Of a DNA stretch of 64,000 nucleotides, positions 53,433 to 62,635 are shown in pieces (the stretch's first letter is position 1; each line of letters begins with the position of its first letter). A program made the translations under genes and the position numbers. The stretch spans positions 58,356-122,355 of the forward strand of contig JAJQFS010000087.1 of NCBI GenBank assembly GCA_021200995.1, read 5' to 3'. Below the pieces are notes generated by a model. It ran no database searches. It saw only the letters and a list, made by a program, of their open reading frames with translations, and was not told the origin of the DNA. Source of the DNA: Lachnospiraceae bacterium. Its GTDB lineage: Bacteria > Bacillota > Clostridia > Lachnospirales > Lachnospiraceae.

Positions 53433-55460
53433 CTATAACTTTACCACTGCCACACCGTAAGCCTGAAGCTTCAGCGTTCCATCAACAGCCGCGTCTGTCA
53501 CCAAATCCGTACCATACACATCAGACACCCTCACTTCCTCTGTGCTGTCATTTAAATAAAATGCGTAGCTGCCTTCCTCCCCGCTTCGCAGATGATATTC
53601 CACCCCCGCGGGCAAATCCTTCACCGGTACGCCTGCGTCCTGCGCCATCCGCGTAAAAAGCGGTTTCATCTGTTCGGCAGTGACTCTGGCCGCGATATAA
53701 TAAGCCGTTCCCTCGCCATATCTGTGGCTGGTCAGCGCGGGTTTCCCCTGATAATAATCGCTCTCATAGACCGCCAGCGTGTCCGCGCCCTTCAGATTCA
53801 ATACCTCCGCATAGTCCCTGACCTCCCAGGATGTTCCATCCTCAAAGACCATGGCATTACGGTCGGAGGGATACAGGGTATCAATCTCCTCGCTCTCCAC
53901 ACCGAACAGCTCCGTCAGACCGTCTCCCGGAAAACCGCCCAGGTAACACAGCTGATTATCATCCACATAGCCCGTGAAATAGGTCGCCAGCAGCTGACCG
54001 CCGCGGGCCACGAACTCTTTCAGATTCTGCGCCGTGTCCGGCTCCAGCAGATACAGCATGGGTGCCACCGCCACATCATAGCGGGACAGGTCACTGTCGG
54101 AGGCCACGATATCCATCTCGATCCCCAGCTCCTCAAACGCGGTCCAGATATCCCGGCAGAGTTGGTCATAGTTTTTGCTGCGTTTGCCAAGCGCCATCAC
54201 ATCGTCAATCGCCCAGCGGTTGTCCCAGTCCACTAAAAGCGCCGCTCGCGCCTTGACCAGAGTGCCTGCCACCGGACTGATTTTCTTTAAAATCTCTCCG
54301 ACCTCGGCGACCTCTTTGAAAATCCGCGTATCGTCCGTCCCCTTATGCCCCACCACGGCGCCATGGAACTGCTCATAGGAGCCGCGGCTCTGACGCCACT
54401 GGAAATACTGCACCGTATCCGAGCCGTTCGCCACCGCCTGCAGACAGGCCAGCTTATGCACGCCGGGGCGCTTCATTTTATTATACTCATGCCAGTTGGG
54501 CAGGTCGGGAGCGCTCTCCATGAGCATAAACGGGCGGTCCGGCTTCATGGAACGCATCAGAGCATGGTTGAAAGCGTTGCGGTACATGGTGTCCGCAAAG
54601 CTCTCATAATCATTGTGAAACTGCGGATAGCTGTCCCAGGAAACCGCGTCCAGACCGGGCACCATCTTCCGGTAATCCAACTGATAAAAGAAATCCATGA
54701 AATTGGTGGTCACCGGGATGTCCGGCGTCACTTCCTTTAACGTGCGGATCTCGTCCATCATGAAATCGTTCATATTCCAGGTGGTGAAGCGCTTCCATTC
54801 CAGATTCAGGCCCATCATGCTGGTCTCGCCATTTGCGAAGGGCGGCTCAATCTGGTCAAAGCTATTGTATGTATGGCTCCAGAATTTCGCCCACCAGGCA
54901 TGGTTTAATTTCTCAATGTCATGATCAAATTTATCGGAAAGGTACTGGCGGAACCTGTCCGCGCACAGCGGACAAAAGCACATGCCGCCCAACTCATTGG
55001 AGATATGGTACATGATGAGGCCCGGGTGCGAGCCAAAATTCTCCGCGAGCTTCCTGTCAACGATGCGGACTCTCTCTCTTAACTTCGGAGAGCTCATGCA
55101 GGGATTATGCCGGACGCCATGACGACGACGCATTCCCTTCGGATCCACCCTGAGCGCCTCCGGATATTCCTCATCCAACCAGGCCGGCTTGGCGCCGCTC
55201 GGCGTCGCCAGAATGGTGTAGATGCCGTTCTCATAGAGATTGTCCATGATCTCTTTCATCCACTCAAAATGAAATTCATCCTTTCGCGGCTCCAGCGTGC
55301 TCCACGCAAAAACGCCCAGCGTCACGCAGTTGACGCCGGCCTCCTTCATCAGGCGGATATCCTCTTTTAAAATATCCGGCCGGTCCAGCCACTGATCCGG
55401 ATTGTAGTCGCCGCCGTGTACAAATGTCCCGACTTTGGGGAATAAAATATGCTTTTCCAT
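53433..55460 (-). CDS. Beta-galactosidase, glycoside hydrolase family 42
   Basis: A 675-aa cytoplasmic enzyme that releases terminal beta-galactose. The N-terminal TIM barrel starts HGGDYNPDQWLDRPDIL; the acid/base is Glu156 in YHISNELGG and the nucleophile Glu315 in FMLMESAPDLPNWHEYN. Cys121, Cys161, Cys163 and Cys166 match the structural zinc site of GH42. A trimerisation domain (ARGGQLLATYFTGYVDDNQL) and small C-terminal domain follow. ATG 55460 is preceded by AAGGAT. The 31-residue longer frame lacks a ribosome site. No sugar permease is adjacent. Confidence 0.95.
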   Translation of the reverse strand: MEKHILFPKVGTFVHGGDYNPDQWLDRPDILKEDIRLMKEAGVNCVTLGVFAWSTLEPRKDEFHFEWMKEIMDNLYENGIYTILATPSGAKPAWLDEEYPEALRVDPKGMRRRHGVRHNPCMSSPKLRERVRIVDRKLAENFGSHPGLIMYHISNELGGMCFCPLCADRFRQYLSDKFDHDIEKLNHAWWAKFWSHTYNSFDQIEPPFANGETSMMGLNLEWKRFTTWNMNDFMMDEIRTLKEVTPDIPVTTNFMDFFYQLDYRKMVPGLDAVSWDSYPQFHNDYESFADTMYRNAFNHALMRSMKPDRPFMLMESAPDLPNWHEYNKMKRPGVHKLACLQAVANGSDTVQYFQWRQSRGSYEQFHGAVVGHKGTDDTRIFKEVAEVGEILKKISPVAGTLVKARAALLVDWDNRWAIDDVMALGKRSKNYDQLCRDIWTAFEELGIEMDIVASDSDLSRYDVAVAPMLYLLEPDTAQNLKEFVARGGQLLATYFTGYVDDNQLCYLGGFPGDGLTELFGVESEEIDTLYPSDRNAMVFEDGTSWEVRDYAEVLNLKGADTLAVYESDYYQGKPALTSHRYGEGTAYYIAARVTAEQMKPLFTRMAQDAGVPVKDLPAGVEYHLRSGEEGSYAFYLNDSTEEVRVSDVYGTDLVTDAAVDGTLKLQAYGVAVVKL

Positions 55461-55560
55461 GTGATTGATCCTTGATGATATATAATATAAAAGCGCCGTC
55501 CGAAATCCTGTCATCCATGCAAATAATCCTGCGCGATGATGGAATACTGACAACGCTTTT

Positions 55561-55589
55561 ATACTAATTTATGCTCTCTGATTTGTCAA
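55561..55589 (-). promoter_or_regulatory. Promoter of the GH42 gene
   Basis: On the minus strand a perfect TTGACA (55589-55584) and TAGTAT (55566-55561) are 17 bases apart. It gives a leader of about 95 bases before ATG 55460. Confidence 0.6.
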
Positions 55590-55678
55590 TGTAATTCTTA
55601 CGCGGAATTCACGAGCGCATTCCTGGTTCACATGTTTCCCCGTGTTTATGGCTGTAAATGACGGTGTCCGCCAGCGGA

Positions 55679-56866
55679 TCACTGCAAAAGCTGACGCGCC
55701 GCGTTCATGATCTGCCTCGGCCGTCTCCCCTGACGGCTTAAGTCCGTCACCTGCTCCAGCACCGGACAGGCATGCGCAAAAAATCGCTCCAGGCCCGCGC
55801 AGAGTACATATTGCCCGGACTCTCCATTCTCCGTCACGCCGAAGCGGTCCTTCGGACAGCCGCCGTTGCAGTATTTCAGCCATGGGCAGGCACGGCACTT
55901 CGCGGTCAGTGTATCCCGCTTGGCATTACCGAAATTTACCTGAAATGCGCTGTCCGCCGCCTCATCAATCCTGTCCCGTTTCAGGTTGCCGATGCGATGC
56001 TCCTCATCCACGAAATGATCACAGGAATAAAGACTGCCATCCTCCTCCGCGATCAGCACCCGTCCACAGGAAGGCGCCATCCAGCACAAACTCGCCTCGC
56101 CTCCGGCCAGGATCCGCGCCGTCTCCGCAAAGAGTTGCACATCCGTCTGCCCCAGATCATTTGTCGCCCACTCATCAAAGACCGTGCAGAGGAAGTCCCC
56201 ATAATCCTTCGCGGAAACCGACTCCGGCGAAAGACTTCCGTCCCCACGGCGCACCACAATCGGGATAAACTGAATCCAGCCGGTATGAAGATCGCGTAAC
56301 GCCCGATAAACGCCCAGCGCGTCCTTCACAGTCGCGGAATTGACCGTGCACAAAAGATCGGGCTGCAGATCTACCGCCTGCAGACGTTCCACAGCCTGTT
56401 TCACGCGCTCATAAGTCCCCTGCCCGCCCAGATCCCTGCGGTTTAAGTCATGAACCGCCTGCGTGCCGTCGATACTCAGTCCCACATCGAAGTGATTTTC
56501 CTTTAGAAAGCGGCACCACTTCTCATCAAGCAAAAGGCCATTGGTCTGCAGATTATTCCACGCCTGCCAGCCTCTGGGCAGATATCTTCTCTCCAGCTCC
56601 ACCGCATACTGATAAAAATCCAGCCCCGCGAGCGTCGGCTCCCCGCCGTGCCAGGTGAAGGACACCACCGGCCCGGAGCTTGCCTCAATCGTCTGACGAA
56701 TCAGCTTCTCCAACAGCTTTAAATTCATCCGTACCTGGCGGCTGTGCGCGGAGTATTTTCCCTTATCCAGATAATAACAGTAGGCGCAGCGCATGTTACA
56801 CACGGAGCCAACAGGCTTGGCCATCACAACAAACGACGACTTTCTGTTTTCCTTTTCATTTTCCAT
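55679..56866 (-). CDS. Anaerobic sulfatase-maturating-type radical SAM enzyme
   Basis: A 395-aa radical SAM/SPASM enzyme. The [4Fe-4S]-SAM site CNMRCAYCYY has Cys23, Cys27 and Cys30; WHGGEPTLAGLDFYQ and LSIDGTQAVHDLNRRDLGG follow as in anSME. The C-terminal SPASM Cys sets are visible (CGRVLIAEEDGSLYSCDHF, CRACPWLKYCNGGCPKDRFG). Known members convert a sulfatase Cys or Ser to formylglycine; no sulfatase is in the window. It starts 2 bases after the upstream hydrolase stop, without a clear ribosome site, so translation is coupled. Confidence 0.9.
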   Translation of the reverse strand: MENEKENRKSSFVVMAKPVGSVCNMRCAYCYYLDKGKYSAHSRQVRMNLKLLEKLIRQTIEASSGPVVSFTWHGGEPTLAGLDFYQYAVELERRYLPRGWQAWNNLQTNGLLLDEKWCRFLKENHFDVGLSIDGTQAVHDLNRRDLGGQGTYERVKQAVERLQAVDLQPDLLCTVNSATVKDALGVYRALRDLHTGWIQFIPIVVRRGDGSLSPESVSAKDYGDFLCTVFDEWATNDLGQTDVQLFAETARILAGGEASLCWMAPSCGRVLIAEEDGSLYSCDHFVDEEHRIGNLKRDRIDEAADSAFQVNFGNAKRDTLTAKCRACPWLKYCNGGCPKDRFGVTENGESGQYVLCAGLERFFAHACPVLEQVTDLSRQGRRPRQIMNAARQLLQ

Positions 56867-56868
56867 AT

Positions 56869-57708
56869 CTATTCTAAATCCAATCCAGAATCACAATCAG
56901 GGCGCCGTTCAAACAGCGCCCCGTTACAATCTGTTCTGACCTGTTCCTTTAAATGCTTCGCAAAAAACTCCAGCGTCTTCTCCCAGGAATCCATGGCCTG
57001 CTGCTGCCGGTACAGAGGCTTATCATAATACCAGATCCCGTGACCCGCGCCGTCGTAGCGATAAAACGTATAATCCTTCCCCAGGCTCTTCAGGATTTCC
57101 TCAAGTTTATCCACTTCCTTCGTATCAGGTCTCTTATCATCATTGCCGAAAATACCTAACAGCGGGCAGTTCAAATTCGCCGCGTAATCAGACGGCGAAA
57201 CCGGCCGCGCCTCAGTCAACTCCTGTGGCTCCATCACCACCGCGCCGCCCCAGCAGTCCACGGCCGCGTCCACATGCTCCAGTGTGCAGGCCGCCAGGAA
57301 TGTATGACGTCCTCCGGAACACATGCCGATGACGCCGGTCTTTCCGTTTGACTGCGTCTGATTGCGCAGAAAACGAAGCGCCCCATCGCAGTCTCCCATC
57401 ACGCTGTCGTCGCTCACGCCGCCAGCCTCCCGCATTCTCTGGCTTGCCTCCGTCGGCGTTCCCGTGCCAAACCGCGCGTAAATATCTGGGCACAACACAC
57501 TGTAACCATGCTGCGTAAAGCGCCGTGCCGTCTCCCTGCAGAATTCATCCCAGCCCGGCATATGCGGGATCAGTACAATCCCCGGGTACGGCCCCGCCCC
57601 AAGCGGTCTGGAATAGTACGCCCTGATCATGTCCCCCTGATAACCGGGGATGTTAATCGTCTCGGCGATCATTCCCTCATAATCGCCGGTGTTCAAACTG
57701 TTCCACAT
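56869..57708 (-). CDS. Dienelactone hydrolase family protein
   Basis: A 279-aa alpha/beta hydrolase with Cys as nucleophile in GVIGMCSGGRHTF, the Asp in GNDDKRPDTKEV region and His in DGAGHGIWYYD, as in dienelactone hydrolases. The N-terminal piece YYSRPLGAGPYPGIVLIPHM is typical. Cytoplasmic, with substrate probably a lactone or ester; the classic chlorocatechol role is unlikely in a gut anaerobe. AGGAGGTGA precedes the ATG. Forms a pair with the radical SAM gene. Confidence 0.9.
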   Translation of the reverse strand: MWNSLNTGDYEGMIAETINIPGYQGDMIRAYYSRPLGAGPYPGIVLIPHMPGWDEFCRETARRFTQHGYSVLCPDIYARFGTGTPTEASQRMREAGGVSDDSVMGDCDGALRFLRNQTQSNGKTGVIGMCSGGRHTFLAACTLEHVDAAVDCWGGAVVMEPQELTEARPVSPSDYAANLNCPLLGIFGNDDKRPDTKEVDKLEEILKSLGKDYTFYRYDGAGHGIWYYDKPLYRQQQAMDSWEKTLEFFAKHLKEQVRTDCNGALFERRPDCDSGLDLE

Positions 57709-57841
57709 ATAAAAATCACCTCCTGTTGTATTTCTGACATAAACATCAGGTGCTCATATCTCCGTCATCTCATAACTTCACTAATTTTTATTATACCTTT
57801 CAACGAAGATTTTCGCAAATCTTTTTCATAGATTATCACCC

Positions 57842-58204
57842 TTACTCCATTCCTATTGCGTAATCCTCCATGACTGGCAATAATTCATATTGGTCACCAA
57901 TGTCTGTGACATCTATCGCGATAAAGCATTTATATGTCCACGGCAGTCTCTGAAGCATACTTTTCACCAGACTGTTTATTTCCACACTTGTGATTGCTTC
58001 CAGGGAAATGTATACAGAATACTGCCGATGTATAAATCCGTTTCTCCGCATAAATGCGCCAATGTCGCTCCAGGCCTTTTTATATGAATAGGGATTTATT
58101 CTCATTTTGTGGTGAGGATAGTATATTTTCAGTTTTGCATCACTCAAATCAAATGCGATCTGCTTTCGTACCGGCCGATTAAGCAGAACCACATTATCTT
58201 CCAT
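57842..58204 (-). CDS. vapD: VapD-like endoribonuclease (Cas2-related fold)
   Basis: A 120-aa protein. After a 14-residue lead, KQIAFDLSDAKLKIYY begins a ferredoxin-like fold; KKAWSDIGAFMRRNGFIHRQ and YSVYISLEAITSVEINSLV, then LPWTYKCFIAIDVTDI, match VapD, a Cas2-related single-fold RNase used as a toxin in some bacteria. The first Asp of the fold (FDL) is present. The gene overlaps the unknown partner gene by 11 bases. The low GC of the region suggests acquisition. Not part of a CRISPR system. Confidence 0.78.
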   Translation of the reverse strand: MEDNVVLLNRPVRKQIAFDLSDAKLKIYYPHHKMRINPYSYKKAWSDIGAFMRRNGFIHRQYSVYISLEAITSVEINSLVKSMLQRLPWTYKCFIAIDVTDIGDQYELLPVMEDYAIGME

Positions 58205-58538
58205 AACCCCTCCCCGGTTTGTTCCTCTCCATGATTTCCTTCATTCGAGGCAGCTGTACCAATACATCCTCCGCAAGTCCATTCTGAAAATAAATAATAG
58301 AAGCGGCACTGTCAGTAAACCAATCATATTCCATAAGTGTCAGCGTCAGTCCCCACATATGCCCGTAATCGCTTTTATTTCCCTGATCCTCAAACGCCAG
58401 AACTTCATCGTCTGAGACGCACTTCAGCCCTCGTTTCGTGAAATTTTTCTTCAGCATATCGTACATTCCGGCTCTGTCAAATCCGTTTCTGCGTAAGCCT
58501 TCGTCGTCAAATGTAAACTGCATTCTCAGCTTTGTCAT
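58194..58538 (-). CDS. Unknown protein paired with VapD
   Basis: A 114-aa protein (MTKLRMQFTFDDEGLRRNGF, DAGMYDML-like helix, KKNFTKRGLKCVSDDEVLAF, SAASIIYFQNGLAEDVLVQL). I do not recognise a family. It is mixed charge, without membrane helices or signal. It overlaps VapD's start by 11 bases and has a strong ribosome site (GGAGG, 9 bases before ATG 58538), so the two proteins are made together. Position suggests an antitoxin or co-factor of the VapD RNase; this is inference. Confidence 0.7.
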   Translation of the reverse strand: MTKLRMQFTFDDEGLRRNGFDRAGMYDMLKKNFTKRGLKCVSDDEVLAFEDQGNKSDYGHMWGLTLTLMEYDWFTDSAASIIYFQNGLAEDVLVQLPRMKEIMERNKPGRGYGR

Positions 58539-58662
58539 TGTGCAATTCCTCCAATCTGATTTTATGTCTGATTTCCTGCTGCGATGAGAGCATGAACACT
58601 TTGCTCCCAATTGTCATATAGTCCTTCCAGGCAAATACTGCATTCCTCACTTTCACACCCAT
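58507..58662 (-). CDS. Small leader ORF of the VapD cassette
   Basis: An ORF of 51 codons from ATG 58662 or 36 codons from ATG 58617, ending over the start of the next gene. The shorter version (MTIGSKVFMLSSQQEIRHKI) has AAGGA 4 bases upstream. The longer start lies 7 bases after a perfect -10 box, so its mRNA would be leaderless. It contains the ribosome site of the next gene. It may be a real small protein (a third cassette member) or a coupling leader. Confidence 0.45.
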   Translation of the reverse strand: MGVKVRNAVFAWKDYMTIGSKVFMLSSQQEIRHKIRLEELHNDKAENAVYI

Positions 58663-58669
58663 CAGTTGG

Positions 58670-58678
58670 ATTATAGCA
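58670..58678 (-). promoter_or_regulatory. Extended -10 promoter of the VapD cassette
   Basis: TGCTATAAT on the minus strand is a perfect extended -10 element; a -35 box is weak. Just upstream lies the palindrome CGATATATCG (about 58710-58719 region), a candidate operator for self-regulation. Confidence 0.6.
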
Positions 58679-58763
58679 CACAAATTCGGCGGTTTAGACG
58701 ATATATCGACCAAAATCAAAATTTTATTCTTTTTTCATAAATATCCATATTTTCTTCTGAATC

Positions 58764-58805
58764 AAAAAGCAGGTATGATATCTCCTGCTCAGATACCATA
58801 CCTGC
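58764..58805 (-). terminator. Terminator of pgi
   Basis: GCAGGTATGATATCT (58769-58783) and AGATACCATACCTGC (58791-58805) pair over 15 bases with one mismatch around a seven-base loop, then TTTTT on the minus strand. It lies 20 bases after the pgi stop. Confidence 0.88.
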
Positions 58806-58825
58806 CTAAATCAAAATATTTCAGC

Positions 58826-60175
58826 TCACAGCCGCTTCAAAAGCTCTTCCCTCTGCGCCTCATACCCCGGCTTGCCTAAGAGCGCGAACATGTTCTTTTT
58901 GTAAGACTCCACGCCCGGCTGATTGAAGGGGTTGACGCCCAGCATATAGCCGCTGACGCCGCAGGCAAACTCAAAGAAGTAGAACAGCTCACCCAGATAA
59001 AACGCGCTGACCTCAGGGACCTTCACTACGAAGTTGGGAACCTGTCCATCGGTATGCGCCAGAATGGTGCCGTTCATGGCGGACTTGTTGACGAAGTCCA
59101 CGGTCTTGCCGGCCAGATAATTCAGGCCGTCCAGGTCGACCTCTTCCTCTTCCAGGGTGATTTCCTCACGGCTCTTCTCGATCTCAATGACCGTCTCAAA
59201 CATAATCCTGCTGCCGTCCTGGATAAACTGACCCATGGAATGCAGATCGGTGGTCAGGTCGACGCTCGCCGGGAAAATGCCCCGCTGGTCCTTGCCCTCG
59301 GACTCGCCGAAGAGCTGTTTCCACCACTCGGAAACGTAGTGAACGCTGGGCTCGTAGTTGGCCAGGATCTCGACCTTTTTGCCCTTTCTGTAAAGGACGT
59401 TGCGCAGAGCCGCGTACTGCACGGCGTCATTCTCCTCAAAGGGAGCCTCGATCGCGCGCTTTCTGGCGCTGGCCGCGCCCGCCATCAGCTCGTCGATATC
59501 CACGCCGCTGACCGCGATGGGAAGTAAGCCTACCGCTGTCAGAACAGAGAAACGTCCTCCCACATCATCCGGCACCACGAAGCTCTCGTAGCCCTCGGCG
59601 TTCGCCAGATTCTTCAACGATCCGCGGGCCTTATCCGTGGTGGCGTAAATTCTCTTATTCGCCTCTTCTTTGCCATATTTCTCGATCAGCTTCTTTTTAA
59701 ATACACGGAAAGCGATGGCCGGCTCGGTAGTGGTGCCGGACTTGGAGATCATATTGATGGAGAAATCTCTGTCCCCAATCACCTGATTTAAATGCGCGAT
59801 ATAAGTGGAGCTGATGGAATTGCCCACAAAATAAATCTCCGGTGCCTTGCGGATGGACTTGTCCACGCAGTTGGCGAAGCTGTGTCCCAAAAACTCCACA
59901 GCCGCTCGCGCGCCCAGATAAGAACCGCCGATGCCGATCACCAGCAGGACCTCGGAGTCAGACTGGATCTTCTCCGCCGCCTTTTTGATCCGCGCAAACT
60001 CTTCCTTGTCATAGTCCACCGGAAGATCAATCCAGCCCGGGAAATCATTGCCCGCGCCCTCCTTGGACAAAAGCACCTGTTTTGCCGCTTCCGCCTGCAC
60101 CTTGATATTCTCCACCTCATGGTCGGCGATAAAGGGAGCGGCCTTGCTGTAGTCAAACGTAACCTTACTGCCCAT
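58826..60175 (-). CDS. pgi: Glucose-6-phosphate isomerase
   Basis: A 449-aa glycolytic enzyme that interconverts glucose-6-phosphate and fructose-6-phosphate. The motifs [18 protein letters not shown] and [16 protein letters not shown], the signature region [17 protein letters not shown] and the C-terminal [17 protein letters not shown] with [18 protein letters not shown] are intact. Length matches the short bacterial form. The upstream 279 bases (60176-60454) hold only its promoter. Confidence 0.97.
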   Translation of the reverse strand: MGSKVTFDYSKAAPFIADHEVENIKVQAEAAKQVLLSKEGAGNDFPGWIDLPVDYDKEEFARIKKAAEKIQSDSEVLLVIGIGGSYLGARAAVEFLGHSFANCVDKSIRKAPEIYFVGNSISSTYIAHLNQVIGDRDFSINMISKSGTTTEPAIAFRVFKKKLIEKYGKEEANKRIYATTDKARGSLKNLANAEGYESFVVPDDVGGRFSVLTAVGLLPIAVSGVDIDELMAGAASARKRAIEAPFEENDAVQYAALRNVLYRKGKKVEILANYEPSVHYVSEWWKQLFGESEGKDQRGIFPASVDLTTDLHSMGQFIQDGSRIMFETVIEIEKSREEITLEEEEVDLDGLNYLAGKTVDFVNKSAMNGTILAHTDGQVPNFVVKVPEVSAFYLGELFYFFEFACGVSGYMLGVNPFNQPGVESYKKNMFALLGKPGYEAQREELLKRL

Positions 60176-60313
60176 AACTCATATCCTCTCTGTCATTTTA
60201 TTTCAGGCAAATGAAAGTACCATTTTAAGCCTGATGTGATCTGCCGCCGCAGCGACTGTGCCCGTAAAAAATCTGTGTCGGCCTCTGCGCAGTCCCGCTT
60301 AAGCACTATCCTC

Positions 60314-60342
60314 AGTGTAACAAAAAAGACAGATAAAAGCAA
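60314..60342 (-). promoter_or_regulatory. Promoter of pgi
   Basis: On the minus strand TTGCTT (60342-60337) and TACACT (60319-60314) are 17 bases apart, giving a leader of about 130 bases before ATG 60175. Confidence 0.65.
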
Positions 60343-60454
60343 CAAAGAGATGCATGATTTTCGCCGCTGTACCTGATCACCATGTGTGTACAGCGTGTAT
60401 TTCACTCAAATCACTCTGTTTCCATGTACGCAATATAAACCGTTGACTCTCCGT

Positions 60455-61405
60455 TCAAATCTTCACTCGTTTCATATAATATCCGAAATCCCCGTCCTTC
60501 GCCGGCACAGCCGCGCTCTCAAAAGCTTCAAATCCATAAAATAAGGCCGCGGCGCGCTCCTTCTCATACAGAACTCCCGGCACGCCCAGGTAATACTCCA
60601 TACCCCGCTCTCCCCGCCGCCTGCCCAGCAGCAGATGCCGATAGTTATAAAAACCATGCAACAGGAAGCTGTTCTGTACCATGATCTGATACTGCTCCTG
60701 TAAAACCACAAAATCTCTCGGCTCAATGGAGAGGTATCCACGCGCGTCGCCGAAGGGGTGGACGATCGGGTAGATGGCGCAAAGCTGCTGCCATTTGTCG
60801 GCGTATAACTGTACCAGTTCCGGAACCCGATCTCCAAGCTTTTCCTCTCCTGCCTTTTGATCTGAACTCCTTTCCTCCGGGATTTGAACTCTACAAGCTT
60901 TTTCTTCCGGCTCCCTCTCCGAGTTCGCTCCTCTCTGACTTTCAATATTCCATTCCGTATCATTCTCTTTCCTGCGATACGGCATGATATCCCCGATCAC
61001 ACGCTCCGGTTCATCTACCTCAGCAACCGCCCTTTTCGTCTGTGCTTCCGTGCACGGCCCCGTCGGCAGCCACTTCTGTTCCAGATACCCGTCTCCTTTT
61101 AAATCAATATGAATCCCCGTCAGCTTCCCGTAAGGCACCTGCGCATGTCCCACCTTGTCCGCGTCACAGCGCACAGAAAGTGTCCCCTTTCCCTTCTGAA
61201 GCCGGATCATCCCCAGCAGGGATTCCACCGGACCGGAAAGCAGATAACACGGGAACTCTCCCTCCACCCTTCCGCAGTTCGTCACCGAGACCTCGATTCT
61301 GCATACATTTTCCACAGCGGTCAGCTGCGCGCTGCCCACGCTTTTGGCCTGTCCATCCTCCCGATACCACACGAAATACATGGTTTTCCGATCAAAAAAA
61401 TACAC
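60455..61405 (-). CDS. DUF6128-type protein
   Basis: A 316-aa protein with two conserved ends and a variable, charged middle (residues 135-195). The N-terminal part includes GEFPCYLLSGPVESLLGMIR. The C-terminal part, YLSIEPRDFVVLQEQYQIMV and HGFYNYRHLLLGRRRGE then YYLGVPGVLYEKERAAALF, matches the Lachnospiraceae DUF6128 pattern. Function unknown; no signal peptide. The start codon is GTG 61405, with AGGAGG 7 bases upstream. Confidence 0.75.
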   Translation of the reverse strand: MYFFDRKTMYFVWYREDGQAKSVGSAQLTAVENVCRIEVSVTNCGRVEGEFPCYLLSGPVESLLGMIRLQKGKGTLSVRCDADKVGHAQVPYGKLTGIHIDLKGDGYLEQKWLPTGPCTEAQTKRAVAEVDEPERVIGDIMPYRRKENDTEWNIESQRGANSEREPEEKACRVQIPEERSSDQKAGEEKLGDRVPELVQLYADKWQQLCAIYPIVHPFGDARGYLSIEPRDFVVLQEQYQIMVQNSFLLHGFYNYRHLLLGRRRGERGMEYYLGVPGVLYEKERAAALFYGFEAFESAAVPAKDGDFGYYMKRVKI

Positions 61406-61461
61406 ACCGCCACCTCCTATAGCATTACTATATGAGGTGAGGGTGTGAATTATGAATAAAC

Positions 61462-62550
61462 TCAGTTATTCTTCTCCCGCTGATATTTCATGTAGCTGAC
61501 CACCATGAGGGCGATCTTGAATGTCATGGCGTCGTCAAATTTGCGGATATCGAGACCGGTGTTTTTCTGCAGCTTCTCAATGCGGTACACAAGTGTGTTC
61601 CGGTGAACGAAAAGCTGTCTGGAGGTCTCGGACACGTTCAGATTATTCTCAAAGAATTTATTGATGGTCTCAAGCGTCTCGTCATCGATCGTTTCCAGAT
61701 AACCGTTGCCGAAAATCTCATCGATGAACATCTCGCAGAGCGTCATGGGCAGCTGATAAATCAGGCGGCCAATGCCGAGCGTGGAATAAGCGACCGCGTT
61801 TTTGCCCTCGTAGAAGATCTTACCAACGTCCATGGCCATCTTGGCTTCCTTATAGGACTTGGAAACATCCTTCAGCTCCTGCACGATCGTACCGATGGAT
61901 ACCTTCACATTGATCATCAGCTCCGAATTGACCATGTCCAGAATGGTTTCCGCCACACGCATCAGCTCCTCATTGCCGCTGCGCGCTTCCATGGCCTTAA
62001 TCAGAATGATGCTGCTCTCATCCACACGCGTGATATAGTCGCCCGCCTGCGGAGAGAAAAGATTCTTTAAAAGCTCCAGCACCGCGGCGTCCTTCTCCGG
62101 CTCCGCCTCGATCAGGTACACCGCCCTCGGCGCGCTGACTTCAATCCGCAGCTTCTGCGCCCGGTTATACACATCCACCAGCAGGAAATTATCCAGCAGA
62201 AGATTCTGGAAAAAGCTGTTGCGGTCAAAGCGATCCTTGTAAGCCACCGTCAGCTTCTCTAACTGCGCCACCGCCAGCTTGCCGATCACGTAGGTATCCT
62301 CGCCAAAACCCATGGCGACGAGCACATACTCCAGTTCTTCCCCGTCACGCACCTTCAGCAGATGATAATTGCCCACCATCTGACTGTCCGCCGGGGAATC
62401 CACAAAAGCCGTGATCATGTCCGCTTCCGGCACCACCATGTTCGCCGTGGATACAATTTCCTCTCCGTTGAGATCGCAGATACACATATCTACTCTCGCG
62501 ATGGATTTTATGTCATCTATACTCGCCTGCAAAATCTGTGATGAAATCAT
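61462..62550 (-). CDS. CdaR-type transcriptional regulator (PucR-like C-terminal HTH)
   Basis: A 362-aa regulator. Residues 1-130 are a sensory domain (ISSQILQASIDDIKSIARVD, NLNGEEIVST), residues 140-260 a GGDEF-like ligand domain, and the end carries the HTH LNVSETSRQLFVHRNTLVYR with the tail DIRKFDDAMTFKIALMVVSY. Relatives respond to sugar diacids or related carboxylates. ATG 62550 is chosen because AAGGAG lies 5 bases upstream. It sits after the UgpC ATPase gene with a terminator between, so it may regulate sugar uptake. Confidence 0.88.
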   Translation of the reverse strand: MISSQILQASIDDIKSIARVDMCICDLNGEEIVSTANMVVPEADMITAFVDSPADSQMVGNYHLLKVRDGEELEYVLVAMGFGEDTYVIGKLAVAQLEKLTVAYKDRFDRNSFFQNLLLDNFLLVDVYNRAQKLRIEVSAPRAVYLIEAEPEKDAAVLELLKNLFSPQAGDYITRVDESSIILIKAMEARSGNEELMRVAETILDMVNSELMINVKVSIGTIVQELKDVSKSYKEAKMAMDVGKIFYEGKNAVAYSTLGIGRLIYQLPMTLCEMFIDEIFGNGYLETIDDETLETINKFFENNLNVSETSRQLFVHRNTLVYRIEKLQKNTGLDIRKFDDAMTFKIALMVVSYMKYQREKNN

Positions 62551-62588
62551 AGACACTCCTTAAAAGAAAGAACAATCATGTTCAAAGT

Positions 62589-62622
62589 AAAAAAATTCGG
62601 GGGATGCGCTGGCGCATCCCCC
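62589..62622 (-). terminator. Terminator of ugpC
   Basis: GGGGGATGCG and CGCATCCCCC pair around a CCAG-type loop (62599-62622), followed on the minus strand by GAATTTTTTT. It lies just after the ugpC stop. Confidence 0.92.
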
Positions 62623-62635
62623 TGTTAAGTCAGAA

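Noticed and set aside
57842..58204. Cas2-like protein suggesting a CRISPR locus
   Set aside because: The fold is VapD-like; no Cas1, effector or repeat-spacer array is present anywhere in the window.
60193..60405. 70-codon minus-strand frame between pgi and DUF6128
   Set aside because: It contains the pgi promoter, has no ribosome site and no recognisable protein features.
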